Source: Thermobaculum terrenum ATCC BAA-798
GTDB lineage: Bacteria > Chloroflexota > Chloroflexia > Thermobaculales > Thermobaculaceae
Assembly (NCBI RefSeq): GCF_000025005.1
Contig: NC_013525.1
Span: forward strand, 1-64,000
Direction of reading: 5' to 3'
Length of the DNA: 64,000 nucleotides
Within the stretch, counting starts at the first letter, position 1; every line of letters starts with the position of its first letter. The notes under the pieces were generated by a model. It saw nothing but the letters and a program-made list of their open reading frames with translations, was not told the origin of the DNA and ran no database searches. Made by a program: the position numbers and the translations under genes. Below are positions 8,527-17,238 of the stretch, piece after piece.

Positions 8527-10581
8527 CTATTTACGCTTCCTCCACTTACGGAATCGCAATGCAGGTAGTATTGCAGCACCAGCCAGACCTAAGGCTCCGG
8601 CGGTAGCTCGAGCAGAGCGATCAGTAGATATATATTCTCCCCAAGCCCAACCCTGGAAGGATCGACCGAAACCATCCTTATAGATGACCGGTACCCAACC
8701 ATTCACGCTCTTGCCGATTATCTGGACCGGCATACCTTCCCACATCTTAGTCACAACCTGATACTGCATACCTGGTCCCTTGCGCAGATTCAGTGCTCCA
8801 GGGGTACCCCTTATATATGCCTGTACAGGGTTTGTCTGCGCAAAACTACTATTAGAGCCTGAGCCCCCCGATCCGCCACTAGCGGGTGCAGAATCTGGGC
8901 GCCTGATGACTCTCAAGTTTTCATACCATATGTAACCTGTATACCCGCCATAGACAGTCTTGACCCAACCATCAATCTTGCTCGTGATCTCTTGAATTAC
9001 AGCTCCTTTTGGAACTGTGCGCAACACTTTGTACTTCATACCTGGACCAGCCCTCAGATTGACCGCAGGAGCAGTTACCACATATGTAGGCTCCTTATTA
9101 ACACTCGTACTACTTGGATTACTAGGCTCTACTGGTGGTATAACCTTCAAGTACCCATGCCATAAATAACCAGTCTTACCCTTGTAGGTAGTCTTGACCC
9201 AACCGTCGATGGGGCTAGGGATCTCCTGGACGATGGTCCCATCCGGCAGGATAGCTAGTATTGGAGATCTATCATCTGGTCTGGCTCTTAGGTTCAATCC
9301 AGTGCCACGAGTATTCACAACCTCATAAGTCAATCCTGGCCCCCATGCTTTAGGAGTCCCCCTGGAGTTATTACTGCTACTACCAGTATCGTTGCTAATA
9401 GTAGAGCCCTTGATATAACCCAACCTTACAGCTATATCCCGCCTAATCTGAGGTAGAAGCCTACGTAGATAGTACCCAGGATCTCTGTGTGTATTACCGC
9501 AACTACCCATGAGGTCATAATGAGTTGCTATATTTGGGATATCGTAAGGGGCGTACGAACCAAGACTACCATGACCCAAAGGATTGATGTGGTTCTTGCT
9601 AAATATCCATGCTATCAGATCCTCCAGGGCACCAACCATCTTAGATGAGGGTGGCATTAGGGAGTGATCTCCAAGAGCTGCTATTCCCACCGTACCCCAG
9701 TTATAGCAGCGCGCATGGCCTCCTACTACATTCTCTCCTCCAGCTCTACCCTCGTAGATATTCCCCTGCTCGTCTACCAAGTAGTTGTACCCTATATCTC
9801 CCCACCCACGTATAACAGCGTGGTAGTAGTAGATAGCCCTGATGGTAGCTGCCGGATTAGGATCATTATTAATAGTCACAGTATCATGCAGTATTACCTT
9901 CCTGGGGGTGGTGTACTGTCGAGGCCATATCTCATGCCCTTGACTGTCAAACCTAAGGCTCTCGTCTGCCCCCCACTCCGCTCTGGTTATAATCCTAGGT
10001 CTGGGCTCAGCGGCCATAGCAACACCGGAACGAGATGCGGACATATTGGCAGGGTTAGGTCCATTTTCTGAATCTATAAACGTCAGCCTGATCCAGTTTA
10101 ATTTGGGCATCTGCCCACCAACCTTACCAACTAGCTGTACCCTCAGCTGAGCCTCATCGCCCCGCTGCACTACTAGCGCACCGTAATTTGTGCCGCTATT
10201 CATGCCATCATTATCGTCCGGCTGCAGACTAGTCCATTGACTCCAATTACCATCATGATTTCTAGATCGCACAAATATCCTGACTACGGAGCCTTCTGTA
10301 AGCTCCATGTTCCATGAAGGAGCTATTGCATTAAAATGGACATATGCATTCCGGACAGCAGAATCATAGGTTTCCGTGCGATAACCGTTACGCTCTCTCC
10401 AGCTATAAGCAGCTGCGGACGACTTAGTTGCAGGGCTCCTCACAAACCAGTCCTTAGCAACTATAGTAGCCCTATTCGGAGCTCCTGTTGCTGGCAATAT
10501 TGATGGATTGATGATAGCCATGAACATAGCTAACAAAGGTAAAAGCCTAATGCTTAGATGCATACTAGCTCTCAAAAGCAT
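8527..10581 (-). CDS. Secreted PGRP-type N-acetylmuramoyl-L-alanine amidase with three SH3 domains
   Basis: This protein is predicted to cleave the amide bond between muramic acid and the stem peptide outside the cell. It has 684 residues with a signal peptide at about 1-34 and an uncharacterised beta-rich region to about 190. An amidase_2/PGRP domain at about 196-385 has a candidate zinc ligand His232 in VILHDTV and further candidates in ATHYD and CGNTHRD. Three SH3b repeats at roughly 410-480, 505-570 and 595-665 probably bind wall peptides. It ends in a hydrophobic helix and a basic tail, RKWRKRK, which suggests membrane retention. The start is ATG at 10581, with GGAGG five bases upstream. 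A GTG at 10593 is too close to that site. Confidence 0.88.
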   Translation of the reverse strand: MLLRASMHLSIRLLPLLAMFMAIINPSILPATGAPNRATIVAKDWFVRSPATKSSAAAYSWRERNGYRTETYDSAVRNAYVHFNAIAPSWNMELTEGSVVRIFVRSRNHDGNWSQWTSLQPDDNDGMNSGTNYGALVVQRGDEAQLRVQLVGKVGGQMPKLNWIRLTFIDSENGPNPANMSASRSGVAMAAEPRPRIITRAEWGADESLRFDSQGHEIWPRQYTTPRKVILHDTVTINNDPNPAATIRAIYYYHAVIRGWGDIGYNYLVDEQGNIYEGRAGGENVVGGHARCYNWGTVGIAALGDHSLMPPSSKMVGALEDLIAWIFSKNHINPLGHGSLGSYAPYDIPNIATHYDLMGSCGNTHRDPGYYLRRLLPQIRRDIAVRLGYIKGSTISNDTGSSSNNSRGTPKAWGPGLTYEVVNTRGTGLNLRARPDDRSPILAILPDGTIVQEIPSPIDGWVKTTYKGKTGYLWHGYLKVIPPVEPSNPSSTSVNKEPTYVVTAPAVNLRAGPGMKYKVLRTVPKGAVIQEITSKIDGWVKTVYGGYTGYIWYENLRVIRRPDSAPASGGSGGSGSNSSFAQTNPVQAYIRGTPGALNLRKGPGMQYQVVTKMWEGMPVQIIGKSVNGWVPVIYKDGFGRSFQGWAWGEYISTDRSARATAGALGLAGAAILPALRFRKWRKRK

Positions 10582-10709
10582 ACAAACCTCCACAAACAGT
10601 TGTGCTAACTACAACTTTTCTAGGAGGTTACACTCTGGAGCTAAAAGACAACGTAAAAAGCTTTCGGTCAGCGTAAAGTTGATGTAAACCAAAAACAGGG
10701 AGGTTGGCT

Positions 10710-11282
10710 GTGAACAGACAAGAGGCATGGGAACTGTTGAATGAGTACGTAAAATCTCCGAATCTTATAAGGCATTGCTTGGCTGTGGAAGCAGCAGTAA
10801 GAGGCTACGCTCGTCTGTATGGCGAAGACGAAGAGTTATGGGGATTGGCAGGGTTGCTACATGACTTCGACTACGAAATACATCCTACGCTTGACCAGCA
10901 CCCATCGATGGGCAAGCCAATACTCGAAGCCAGAGGCGTGCCTCAGGAAGTTATATATGCCATTCAAAGCCACTCCGACTTCACGGGAGTACCTCGAGTA
11001 CACCTATTAGATAAAGTACTCTATGCTTCTGATGAGATCTCAGGCTTCATAGTAGCTGTAGCACTCGTTAAGCCCTCCCGCAGCATCCACGAGGTAGACG
11101 TCAAATCGGTCAAAAAGAAGTTGAAGGACAAGGCTTTCGCACGCAATGTGAACCGAGATGACATATATAGAGGAGCTGAAGAGCTGGGAGTAGACCTAGA
11201 CACTCATATTGCTAACGTCATTGAATTCCTGAAACCCATCTCAGATGAGCTTACTCCAAAGGAACAAAATGTCTCTCGCTAG
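10710..11282 (+). CDS. HD-domain phosphohydrolase
   Basis: This 190-residue soluble protein has an HD metal-dependent phosphohydrolase fold. A first histidine lies in RHCLAVE (His22), the HD doublet is His51-Asp52 in GLLHDFDYE, a further histidine is in IQSHSDF, and an aspartate is in YASDEISG. Such stand-alone proteins often act on nucleotides, but the substrate is unknown. The start is taken as GTG at 10710, six bases after GGGAGG. The TTG at 10704 touches that site. It faces away from the amidase gene and precedes a small unknown gene and the fab operon on the same strand. Confidence 0.85.
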   Translation: MNRQEAWELLNEYVKSPNLIRHCLAVEAAVRGYARLYGEDEELWGLAGLLHDFDYEIHPTLDQHPSMGKPILEARGVPQEVIYAIQSHSDFTGVPRVHLLDKVLYASDEISGFIVAVALVKPSRSIHEVDVKSVKKKLKDKAFARNVNRDDIYRGAEELGVDLDTHIANVIEFLKPISDELTPKEQNVSR

Positions 11283-11352
11283 CATTAGGACTCAATCCTA
11301 GGCACAGGTCTTGAGGATATATCTGGAGAAAAAACTGTCCAGGAGGAGTAAC

Positions 11353-11622
11353 ATGATCATACGTGGCAAATCTGAGATGGGCGAAGCTGAGATCATCGAA
11401 CACGCCATGAAGTACTTCATAGGAGATCACAACCTAGAAGTTGTATCACAAACAGTTAATGCCATTAGCTTCTCGGGGAGCAAAGGCACAGTAAATATTA
11501 CCGTGGATGAACAGGGGCCAGATAGCGAGGTGCAGATAATCACGGAAGGTCTAGAAGCTGAGAGCAAGGCATTCCTTCAGAGCGTAGCATACGAGGTTAC
11601 TCAAGGGGAAACATCTTCTTGA
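11353..11622 (+). CDS. Small acidic protein of unknown function
   Basis: I do not recognise this 89-residue protein. It is acidic, has no signal peptide, membrane segment or cysteine, and its pattern reads as one or two helices around a central beta-rich stretch (about 29-60). The gene looks real. It has AGGAGG ending six bases before the ATG and typical codon use. It sits between the HD protein and fabG on the same strand, 70 bases after the former. An upstream in-frame start at 11311 has no ribosome site. Confidence 0.7.
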   Translation: MIIRGKSEMGEAEIIEHAMKYFIGDHNLEVVSQTVNAISFSGSKGTVNITVDEQGPDSEVQIITEGLEAESKAFLQSVAYEVTQGETSS

Positions 11623-11638
11623 TGCAAGATCAAATTTG

Positions 11639-11658
11639 CTAAACTATGTCCAGTTTAG
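11639..11658. promoter_or_regulatory. Inverted repeat upstream of fabG
   Basis: Perfect seven-base arms CTAAACT and AGTTTAG are separated by six bases. The repeat is centred about 56 bases ahead of the fabG start and overlaps TGCTAAACT, which has the form of an extended -10 element. A position over a promoter suits an operator for a lipid regulator. The sequence does not match the FapR or FabT consensus as I know it, so the regulator is unknown. Confidence 0.4.
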
Positions 11659-11704
11659 TCGGACAGTGTAAGCTGGCTAATGCTTGCATTATATGGAGGA
11701 ATGA

Positions 11705-12451
11705 GTGGATCTAGAAGGTAAAGTGGCCCTGGTGACAGGAGGATCCAGGGGGATAGGACGAGCCACCGCCATTAAGTTGGCATCACTTGGTGCTAGGGTA
11801 GTGGTCAATTACAACCGCAGCAAGGAAGCTGCGGAGGAGGTAGTGCGCGCGATCTCAGAAGCCGGTGGTGAAGCAGTAGCCTCGCCTGGAGATGTAAGCA
11901 CCAAGGAAGGTGCCGAAAATGCGGTCAACACAGCCCTTAACACCTGGGGAAAGATCGATATTCTGGTGAACAACGCCGGCATCACTCGCGATACCCTCCT
12001 AATGAGGATGTCCGAAGAGGACTGGGAAGCTGTAATAGACACTAACCTAAAAGGGGCCTACCTATGTAGCAAATTGGCCGTACGGTCTATGCTACGTAAC
12101 AGGTGGGGCAGGATCATCAATATATCATCGGTCGTGGGCCTGGTAGGAAACGTGGGACAAGCCAATTATGCCTCCGCAAAGGCAGGATTACTCGGCCTGA
12201 CGAAATCTATAGCCAGAGAATTTGGCAGTAAAAATATAACCGCCAATGCCATCGCACCAGGATATATAGAGACTGACATAGTGGCTGTCCTCTCCGAGGA
12301 CATAAAGAAAGCCATTCTGTCACAGATACCAGCGGGGCGCTATGGCAAGCCTGAAGAGGTAGCAGAGTTGGTTGCCTTCCTAGCTAGTGATAAAGCAGCT
12401 TATATAAATGGCCAGACCATCAACATTGATGGTGGGATGGTCATGATATAA
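11705..12451 (+). CDS. fabG: 3-oxoacyl-[acyl-carrier-protein] reductase FabG
   Basis: FabG reduces 3-oxoacyl-ACP with NADPH in each round of type II fatty-acid elongation. It is a short-chain dehydrogenase of 248 residues. The cofactor motif TGGSRGIG is at 11-18, NNAG lies at about 89-92, and the catalytic Ser142, Tyr155 and Lys159 are in place (SSVVG and NYASAK). The start is GTG at 11705, with TGGAGG five bases upstream. It heads the operon with fabD (20 bases on) and fabF. No acyl carrier protein gene lies among them, which is unusual for a fab cluster. Confidence 0.95.
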   Translation: MDLEGKVALVTGGSRGIGRATAIKLASLGARVVVNYNRSKEAAEEVVRAISEAGGEAVASPGDVSTKEGAENAVNTALNTWGKIDILVNNAGITRDTLLMRMSEEDWEAVIDTNLKGAYLCSKLAVRSMLRNRWGRIINISSVVGLVGNVGQANYASAKAGLLGLTKSIAREFGSKNITANAIAPGYIETDIVAVLSEDIKKAILSQIPAGRYGKPEEVAELVAFLASDKAAYINGQTINIDGGMVMI

Positions 12452-12471
12452 CCAACGGAGGACCAACGATA

Positions 12472-13434
12472 ATGAAACTACTAGACCCCGCTGTAATAGG
12501 TACTATTATCGGCATGTCATCCAGGAGGATAGCCCTCGTCTTCCCTGGTCAAGGCTCCCAGTACGTAGGTATGGGCAAGGCCCTACACGACGCCTCCGAG
12601 GCAGCTAGAGAAGTCTTCAAAAGGGCTGATGAGATACTGGGGTTCCGGCTCTCACATCTTTGTTTCTCAGGACCAGAGGAAGACCTACAGGACACGATCA
12701 ACGCGCAGCCAGCGATATTCACTGTCAGTTTGGCAACTCTTGCGGCGATAAAAGAAAAATTACACGAAGCAGGCGTAAAGCTGAATCCATCGTTCGTAGC
12801 TGGTCACAGCCTAGGAGAGTACACAGCGTTGGTAGCAGCCAACGTTATAGACTTCGAGGATGGTCTGCGCCTCGTCCGTGAGAGAGGAAGACTAATGAAA
12901 GAGGAGGGCGAGAAGATCCCAGGCGGGATGGCAGCCGTTATTGGCCTTGATGAAGAGGTCATCCAAAGAGCATGTGAAGAAGCATCAAGTGAGGGGATAG
13001 TAGGTATTGCCAACTCAAACTCGCCGGGGCAGATAGTGATCTCAGGGGAGCTAAAGGCGCTGCACAGAGCTATGGAACTCCTGCAACAACAGGGGGCCAA
13101 GAAAGTGATCAAACTCCCTATAAGCATAGCCTCCCACTCACCGGTCATGCAGCGTGCAGCTGCCCAATTTGCTGAGATCGTGAGTCATATGAAGCTTCGA
13201 GATCCACAGATCCCCATAGTCGCTAACGTGACTGGTCAGATATTGACTAATGTAGAGGACATAAGACGAGAACTATCTCATCATATAACTGGTCCAGTAC
13301 AGTGGACGAAGAGCATTCGGGAAATGCTATCACATGGTACAAATGGCTTCATTGAGCTGGGGCCCAAGAGAGTCCTAACTGGACTCATCCAGAGGATAAG
13401 CCCCGGCGTAGATACCATCAGTACCGATTCCTAG
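12472..13434 (+). CDS. fabD: Malonyl CoA-acyl carrier protein transacylase FabD
   Basis: FabD loads malonyl groups from CoA onto acyl carrier protein. It has 320 residues, with GQGSQ near the N-terminus at 26-30, the nucleophile Ser113 in GHSLGEY (111-117) and the catalytic His222 in SIASHSP. The start at 12472 has GGAGGA nine bases upstream and adds about 14 residues before the usual family start. An internal ATG at 12514 is the alternative. It sits between fabG and fabF, 15 bases from the latter. Confidence 0.95.
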   Translation: MKLLDPAVIGTIIGMSSRRIALVFPGQGSQYVGMGKALHDASEAAREVFKRADEILGFRLSHLCFSGPEEDLQDTINAQPAIFTVSLATLAAIKEKLHEAGVKLNPSFVAGHSLGEYTALVAANVIDFEDGLRLVRERGRLMKEEGEKIPGGMAAVIGLDEEVIQRACEEASSEGIVGIANSNSPGQIVISGELKALHRAMELLQQQGAKKVIKLPISIASHSPVMQRAAAQFAEIVSHMKLRDPQIPIVANVTGQILTNVEDIRRELSHHITGPVQWTKSIREMLSHGTNGFIELGPKRVLTGLIQRISPGVDTISTDS

Positions 13435-13449
13435 TGAGAGGGAGCCAAG

Positions 13450-14691
13450 TTGTTTGATAGAAGGGTAGTAGTAACAGGACTAGGAGCGATAACACCTGTA
13501 GGCAACAATTTAGAAGATACATGGAAAGCCTTAGTAGAAGGCAGATCGGGAATCTCTTATGTAACCAGATACGACCTGGGCGATATCCCAGTCAAGATAG
13601 GTGGGGAAGTAAAGGGCTTTGATCCTGCATCGGTAGTAGATCCCAAGGAAGCTCGTTACATGTCCAGAGCTACTGTTTTCGCAATAGCTGCAGCAGACGA
13701 AGCCATAAAGCAGGCAGGGCTGCAGATTACTCCAGAAAACGCCGAACGTGTAGGCATTTATATGGGTAGTGGTGCAGGTGGTATAGAATTGCTCCTGGAG
13801 CAGCAAAAGGTCTTAGAACAGAAAGGTCCCAGAAGGGTTAGCCCATACCTGATGCCCAACTTCATTGTGGACTCTGCCAGCGGCCACATGGCAATAAGGT
13901 ACGGAGCTCAAGGACCTAATATGGCTCCAGTATCCGCCTGTGCAACCGGAGGCCACTCCGTGGGTGAGGCCTACGAGACAATCAGGCGAGGAGATGCTGA
14001 TGTCATGATAGCCGGAGGTACTGAGGGCGGTAGTCACCTACCAATTATGTTTGCCGGCTTTAGCGTGATCAAAGCGTTAGCTAACGATGATCCTCCAGAG
14101 AAGGCATGTAAACCATTCGACCTCAACAGATCGGGCTTCGTGCTATCCGAAGGAGCGGCAGTGCTAGTACTTGAGGAGCTGGAGCATGCTCTATCAAGAG
14201 GTGCCAAGCCTCTGGCTGAGATAATAGGCTATGGCACTGGAAACGACGCTTTCCATATGGCAAGCCAGCCCGAGGGCGGAGCGGGCGCAGCCAGGGTAAT
14301 GCGCATGGCAATTCGTAAGGCCAACATAGCTCCTGAAGAAGTCGACTATATCAACGCCCATGGGACAGGCACTCAGATAAACGACAAAGGGGAAACCGCA
14401 GCCATTAAGGAGGTGTTTGGCGACCACGCTTATAAGCTCGCTATCAGCTCCATCAAATCCATGATAGGGCATACCATGGGAGCGGCAGGCGCAATAGAAG
14501 CAGTAGCATGCGTCAAGACTATCATCGAAGGGTGTATCCCCCCTACAATAAATTATGAGACACCGGATCCCGAATGTGATCTTGATTATGTCCCCAACAC
14601 AGCAAGATCTGCTGATGTAAGGGTAGCACTATCTAACTCCCTAGGGTTGGGAGGTCATAATTCCTGTCTTATCTTTCGAAAGTTCGAGTAG
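13450..14691 (+). CDS. fabF: 3-oxoacyl-[acyl-carrier-protein] synthase II FabF
   Basis: This is the condensing enzyme that elongates acyl-ACP with malonyl-ACP. It has 413 residues, the usual size. The Cys-His-His triad is visible, with Cys164 in SACATGG, one histidine in NAHGTGTQ and the other in KSMIGHTMGAAG. Translation starts at TTG 13450 after GGAG. It is the last gene of fabGDF and is followed by a palindromic terminator. A second FabF-like protein is encoded at 21634-22881. This copy, inside the fab operon, is the likely housekeeping one. Confidence 0.95.
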   Translation: MFDRRVVVTGLGAITPVGNNLEDTWKALVEGRSGISYVTRYDLGDIPVKIGGEVKGFDPASVVDPKEARYMSRATVFAIAAADEAIKQAGLQITPENAERVGIYMGSGAGGIELLLEQQKVLEQKGPRRVSPYLMPNFIVDSASGHMAIRYGAQGPNMAPVSACATGGHSVGEAYETIRRGDADVMIAGGTEGGSHLPIMFAGFSVIKALANDDPPEKACKPFDLNRSGFVLSEGAAVLVLEELEHALSRGAKPLAEIIGYGTGNDAFHMASQPEGGAGAARVMRMAIRKANIAPEEVDYINAHGTGTQINDKGETAAIKEVFGDHAYKLAISSIKSMIGHTMGAAGAIEAVACVKTIIEGCIPPTINYETPDPECDLDYVPNTARSADVRVALSNSLGLGGHNSCLIFRKFE

Positions 14692-14754
14692 GTATACATA
14701 TTCGGCATTGGAGCGAGGAAGCCTACCTGACAAACAGCTAAGGATTTCTAATCG

Positions 14755-14776
14755 GGGCTGAGTACGTACTCAGCCC
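14755..14776. terminator. Palindromic terminator between fabF and the CorC-like gene
   Basis: The 22-base perfect palindrome has eleven-base arms, GGGCTGAGTAC and its complement, with no free loop beyond the turn. It lies between two convergent genes. On the plus strand CTCACTCTTT follows, a weak T-run, so it may stop both transcripts. Confidence 0.65.
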
Positions 14777-14870
14777 TCACTCTTTAAGGACTTACTATAA
14801 TCAACGCAAAAACTCCATTCTGCTCTAGTAGAAGCCTCGGTCTTAACTCAAAAAGTTCAAAAGGCCAGCA

Positions 14871-16175
14871 TTAAGACTCATCAGCTTCTTCCTGGTTTTC
14901 GGAGGTGGTAGGCACTGGCAGCCTCTTCACGAGTACCCTCCCCACCCTTCTCTTCTCTATATCAAGCACCTTCATCAGTACGCCTTCCACTTCCACCTCA
15001 TCACCGGGCACTGGCAGTCTCTCGAGCTGGGCAGTAATAAAACCTCCAAGCGTGTCGTACTCTTCTGCCGGCAGATGGATCCCTAATAGCTCATTAACAT
15101 CATCCAGATCGATCTTCGCCCGGATTATCCATTCATCCTCAGATATCTTCTCTATATCTGGAAGCTCGACATCATACTCATCCTGTATCTCACCCACTAT
15201 CTCCTCAAGAATATCTTCTATAGTAATTAGCCCCGCGGTACCACCGTACTCATCCACCACGATCGCCATGTGTACCTTGCTGCTCTGAAATTCCTGCAAT
15301 AGCTCACCCAGCCTCTTGCTCTCAGGGATAAACACGGCTGGCCTGGCCAAGTCGCGGAGACTCACGTTGCTAGAGGATACAATCGCCCTTGCCAAGTCCT
15401 TCAGATATACTATGCCCACCACATTGTCGAGACTCTCCTCGTAAACTGGTAGTCGAGAGTGGCCCTTCTCCAACGCAAGGTCAAGCGCCGTCCTGAGATC
15501 TGTATTGACGTCCACAGCTACTATATCTGGCCTTGGAACCATCACCTCATGGGCAGCTATATCCCCGAACCTCAGGATACCAGCTATCATATCGCGTTCT
15601 TCCTGCTCTATCACGCCTTCCTCTTCACCCGCATTCACCAGCATACGCAGGTCATCTTCAGTGATGAATGGGTTGCGAGGCATATCCTTTACACCGAAGA
15701 TACCCAGAAAGGTATTGGTCACCCACTCTGCTACTCGTGCAATCGGGCTTATGAAGAAATACGCTACACTCAGCATACGGGTGATACGCAGAGCTGTCCT
15801 CTCAGGTCTTCTAATAGCTAGAGATCTAGGGACAAGCTGACCAAAGATAAGCACAAAGAGAGCTAGCACGATAATAGTAAGAGTTATCAACCACCACTGA
15901 GCACCATTGTTTGACAACTGAAGCGCGAGGATAGCCGTGAGGGCTGATAATCCCGCCAATGCAAAAGTGTTGATTATGAGGGTCGTTGCTGTGATCCTAT
16001 GCGGATACTCCAGCAGCCTATCCATAGCCTCTGCTCTACCGAAGCCCTGCTCGATCAGCGCCCTTAACCTTACCTGGTTTAGCGCGCGCAATGCTGCATC
16101 AGCCATAGATGAAAACACAAGTAGGCAGAACAAACACACACCCACTAGGCCAGAAAGCCATAATGAGCCGCTCAC
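14871..16175 (-). CDS. CNNM/CorC-type membrane protein with CBS domains
   Basis: This 434-residue inner-membrane protein has an N-terminal CNNM (DUF21) domain with about four hydrophobic helices in the first 160 residues. A CBS pair (about 205-325) contains VMVPRPDIVAVD and IVDEYGGTAGLITIEDILE. A C-terminal CorC_HlyC domain (about 345-425) follows. Relatives are linked to Mg2+/Co2+ efflux, with the CBS pair binding adenosine nucleotides. The old name hemolysin is misleading. The start is GTG with GGAG upstream. It follows prs by 112 bases and is convergent with fabF. The transported ion is inferred from the family only. Confidence 0.88.
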   Translation of the reverse strand: MSGSLWLSGLVGVCLFCLLVFSSMADAALRALNQVRLRALIEQGFGRAEAMDRLLEYPHRITATTLIINTFALAGLSALTAILALQLSNNGAQWWLITLTIIVLALFVLIFGQLVPRSLAIRRPERTALRITRMLSVAYFFISPIARVAEWVTNTFLGIFGVKDMPRNPFITEDDLRMLVNAGEEEGVIEQEERDMIAGILRFGDIAAHEVMVPRPDIVAVDVNTDLRTALDLALEKGHSRLPVYEESLDNVVGIVYLKDLARAIVSSSNVSLRDLARPAVFIPESKRLGELLQEFQSSKVHMAIVVDEYGGTAGLITIEDILEEIVGEIQDEYDVELPDIEKISEDEWIIRAKIDLDDVNELLGIHLPAEEYDTLGGFITAQLERLPVPGDEVEVEGVLMKVLDIEKRRVGRVLVKRLPVPTTSENQEEADES

Positions 16176-16287
16176 TTTGCTTTCTCCAGGAGATAGGTAT
16201 ATGAAAGATGGAAGTTCAGGTAGGTACTTGAGGGAGGTTCATCCTCTTGGGGTATAGTAAACATCGGTTAAGACCTTCCTAGTAGCG

Positions 16288-17238
16288 TTATCGAAATAGC
16301 TCGCTGACAGAGAGATCTTTGTGAATCCTCATGATAGCCTCTGCCAGCAGAGATGCTACCGATACTATCTCGATCTTGGAATCAACTTCCTCTGGCGGTA
16401 TGTATATCGTATCAGTCACTACTATCTTCTCTATAGTATTGCCTTCTAGGATCTTCTTCACCTCCTCGGCAGCTGGTGATCCTACAAAAGCTGCATGGGT
16501 GGCAACAGCATGCACCGACTTGGCGCCTCTAGAAAGGAGCATATCGGCAGCCTTTGCCAAGGTACCACCAGTACCGATTAGATCGTCCACGATAATGGCA
16601 TTCTTGCCCTGCACATCCCCCACCATATCTAGCACTTCGGCGGTGTCGGGCCTAGGACGTTGCTTAGCGATTATCGCAAGGGGCACACCAAGCCTGAACC
16701 TGAAATCATTAGCCCTCAGCACCCCACCAGGATCTGGAGACACCACTACAGCATCGGGGAGAGGATTTCTCTTGTAATAGTCGACCAGCAACGGAGCAGC
16801 ACGCAAGTGGTCCACTGGAATATCGAAGAAACCCTCTATTGCGGGCGCATGCAGATCTACTGCCAAAACTCTATCCGCCCCAGCTTGCATGATGATGTTA
16901 GCCACTAACTTAGCGGATATGGGCTCGCGACCAGTAGTCTTCTTCTCTTGCTTGGCGTAACCATAGTATGGGATGACTGCGGTGATCCTGCTTGCGGATG
17001 CCCTGCGAGCAGCATCTATCATCAGCAGGAGTTCCATAATATGGTGATCGACAGGCATTGAGGTACTCTGGATTATAAATACGTCGCACCCTCGGACGTT
17101 CTCCTCAAGCCTTACCCTCGTTTCACCATTTTTGAAGGTGGTTACAAGCGCATCTCCGATCTCTATATCGAGGTTGCGGGCGATATCGCAGGCCAGCTTC
17201 CTGTTTGCATTACCAGTAAAGATGCGCAAGCGATTCAT
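16288..17238 (-). CDS. prs: Ribose-phosphate pyrophosphokinase
   Basis: Prs makes PRPP from ribose-5-phosphate and ATP for nucleotide, histidine and tryptophan synthesis. At 316 residues it is a typical class I enzyme. It shows PVDHHIMELLLMIDA, a flexible catalytic loop region around PYYGYAKQEKK, and the PRPP-binding site AIIVDDLIGTGGTL. Its ATG begins directly at the last base of the glmU stop codon, so the two are translationally linked. The pairing glmU-prs is common in many bacteria and supplies UDP-sugars and PRPP together. Confidence 0.97.
   Translation of the reverse strand: MNRLRIFTGNANRKLACDIARNLDIEIGDALVTTFKNGETRVRLEENVRGCDVFIIQSTSMPVDHHIMELLLMIDAARRASASRITAVIPYYGYAKQEKKTTGREPISAKLVANIIMQAGADRVLAVDLHAPAIEGFFDIPVDHLRAAPLLVDYYKRNPLPDAVVVSPDPGGVLRANDFRFRLGVPLAIIAKQRPRPDTAEVLDMVGDVQGKNAIIVDDLIGTGGTLAKAADMLLSRGAKSVHAVATHAAFVGSPAAEEVKKILEGNTIEKIVVTDTIYIPPEEVDSKIEIVSVASLLAEAIMRIHKDLSVSELFR

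Noticed and set aside
9664-10071. 135-codon plus-strand frame inside the amidase gene
   Set aside because: It mirrors the PGRP domain codons on the other strand and has no start signal or family resemblance.
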